This document shows positions 6,775-7,024 of a stretch of 7,024 nucleotides of DNA, piece by piece. The notes under the pieces are model-generated. The model made no database searches. It was not told the origin of the DNA and saw nothing but the letters and a program-made list of their open reading frames with translations. Location: contig DAOTZU010000058.1 in NCBI GenBank assembly GCA_034433995.1, positions 1-7,024 of the forward strand. Reading direction: 5' to 3'. Both the position numbers and the translations under genes were made by a program. Each line of letters begins with the position of its first letter. Within the stretch, counting starts at the first letter, position 1. The DNA is from DAOTZU01 sp034433995 (GTDB lineage: Bacteria; Chloroflexota; Anaerolineae; UBA1429).

Positions 6775-7024
6775 TCATCCCTCGTTCCGCACCAAACGCC
6801 ACAGCCAACGCACGCCTTCAGCGTAATCGCCCCGCTCAGCCAGGAGCAGCATCCCGCCGAACAATGCCCCAAAGATGCCCAGCTTGAGGAGCAACAGCCC
6901 CCACCATTCCCCCACGGGGTGGGCCTCCCACCACACGGCAGCGCCCCAGGCCAGCCCCAAGGCCACCAGAGGCCAGGCCATCAGCCGCAGCAGGGAGAAA
7001 TCCACCACCCGGCGCAAAGGCCGG
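6775..7024 (-). CDS. C-terminal part of a membrane protein, probably a polysaccharide (Wzx-like) flippase; 5' end outside the window
   Basis: Eighty-two codons are visible before a TGA stop; the frame is open to the window edge, so the true start lies outside. The visible part holds two hydrophobic segments, roughly visible residues 14-32 (LMAWPLVALGLAWGAAVWW) and 39-61 (WWGLLLLKLGIFGALFGG and on), joined by a short polar loop. A basic, Trp/Arg-rich tail follows, ending WLWRLVRNEG. A final pair of helices and a short basic cytoplasmic tail is typical of the C-terminus of oligosaccharide flippases of the MOP superfamily. Its position directly ahead of a row of glycosyltransferases supports that role: moving lipid-linked glycan across the cytoplasmic membrane. 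No catalytic motif can be seen in this fragment. A Wzy-type polymerase or another multi-pass protein of the pathway remains possible. The stop is separated by one base from the ATG of the next gene. Confidence 0.55.
   Translation of the reverse strand, partial: RPLRRVVDFSLLRLMAWPLVALGLAWGAAVWWEAHPVGEWWGLLLLKLGIFGALFGGMLLLAERGDYAEGVRWLWRLVRNEG
6779..6783 (-). promoter_or_regulatory. Ribosome binding site fixing the start of the first glycosyltransferase
   Basis: GAGGG lies five bases before the ATG at 6773-6771 and inside the last codons of the membrane-protein gene. It supports this ATG over an in-frame ATG 33 codons upstream (6872). The longer start would add a Cys-rich stretch unlike GT4 N-termini and would overlap the upstream gene by about 100 bases. 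Confidence 0.6.

Noticed and set aside
6774..6872. Upstream extension of the first GT4 gene by 33 residues
   Set aside because: The extension is Cys-rich, overlaps the membrane-protein gene and lacks the conserved GT4 start, which begins at 6773.
1..7024. CRISPR arrays, tRNA or rRNA genes, insertion sequences, attachment sites
   Set aside because: No regularly spaced repeats, RNA-gene hallmarks, transposase-like proteins or terminal inverted repeats were seen.

Overview
The window is the downstream end of a dense glycan-assembly operon read entirely on the minus strand, followed by the first codons of an unrelated-looking oxidoreductase gene, also on the minus strand. By eye the DNA is strongly GC-rich, genes are packed with 3-4 base gaps or short overlaps, and Shine-Dalgarno sites are strong (GGAGG types). 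This fits a high-GC bacterium. A Chloroflexota-type thermophile is my best guess from the general look of the proteins, but nothing here fixes the taxonomy.

Layout in transcription order (right to left): 7024-6775, C-terminal end of a membrane protein resembling a polysaccharide flippase; 6773-5631, GT4 glycosyltransferase; 5627-4743, GT2 (GT-A fold) glycosyltransferase; 4758-3628, GT4; 3631-2501, GT4; 2496-1363, GT4; 1358-219, GT4. A strong hairpin (213-179) lies just after the last stop codon and probably ends the operon. A short gap (218-91) then leads to the start of an aldo/keto reductase (90 to beyond base 1).

Together, one lipid-linked-glycan flippase candidate and six consecutive glycosyltransferases look like a locus for a cell-surface polysaccharide (exopolysaccharide, capsule or O-antigen-like). 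The transferases would add sugars one by one to a lipid carrier on the cytoplasmic face, and the flippase would move the product across the membrane. No polymerase, priming transferase or sugar-nucleotide synthesis gene is visible, so these must lie outside the window or elsewhere. The sugars and linkages cannot be deduced from sequence alone. No mobile element, CRISPR array, RNA gene or clearly new type of system was found. The region is a fairly ordinary, though unassigned, surface-glycan cluster.
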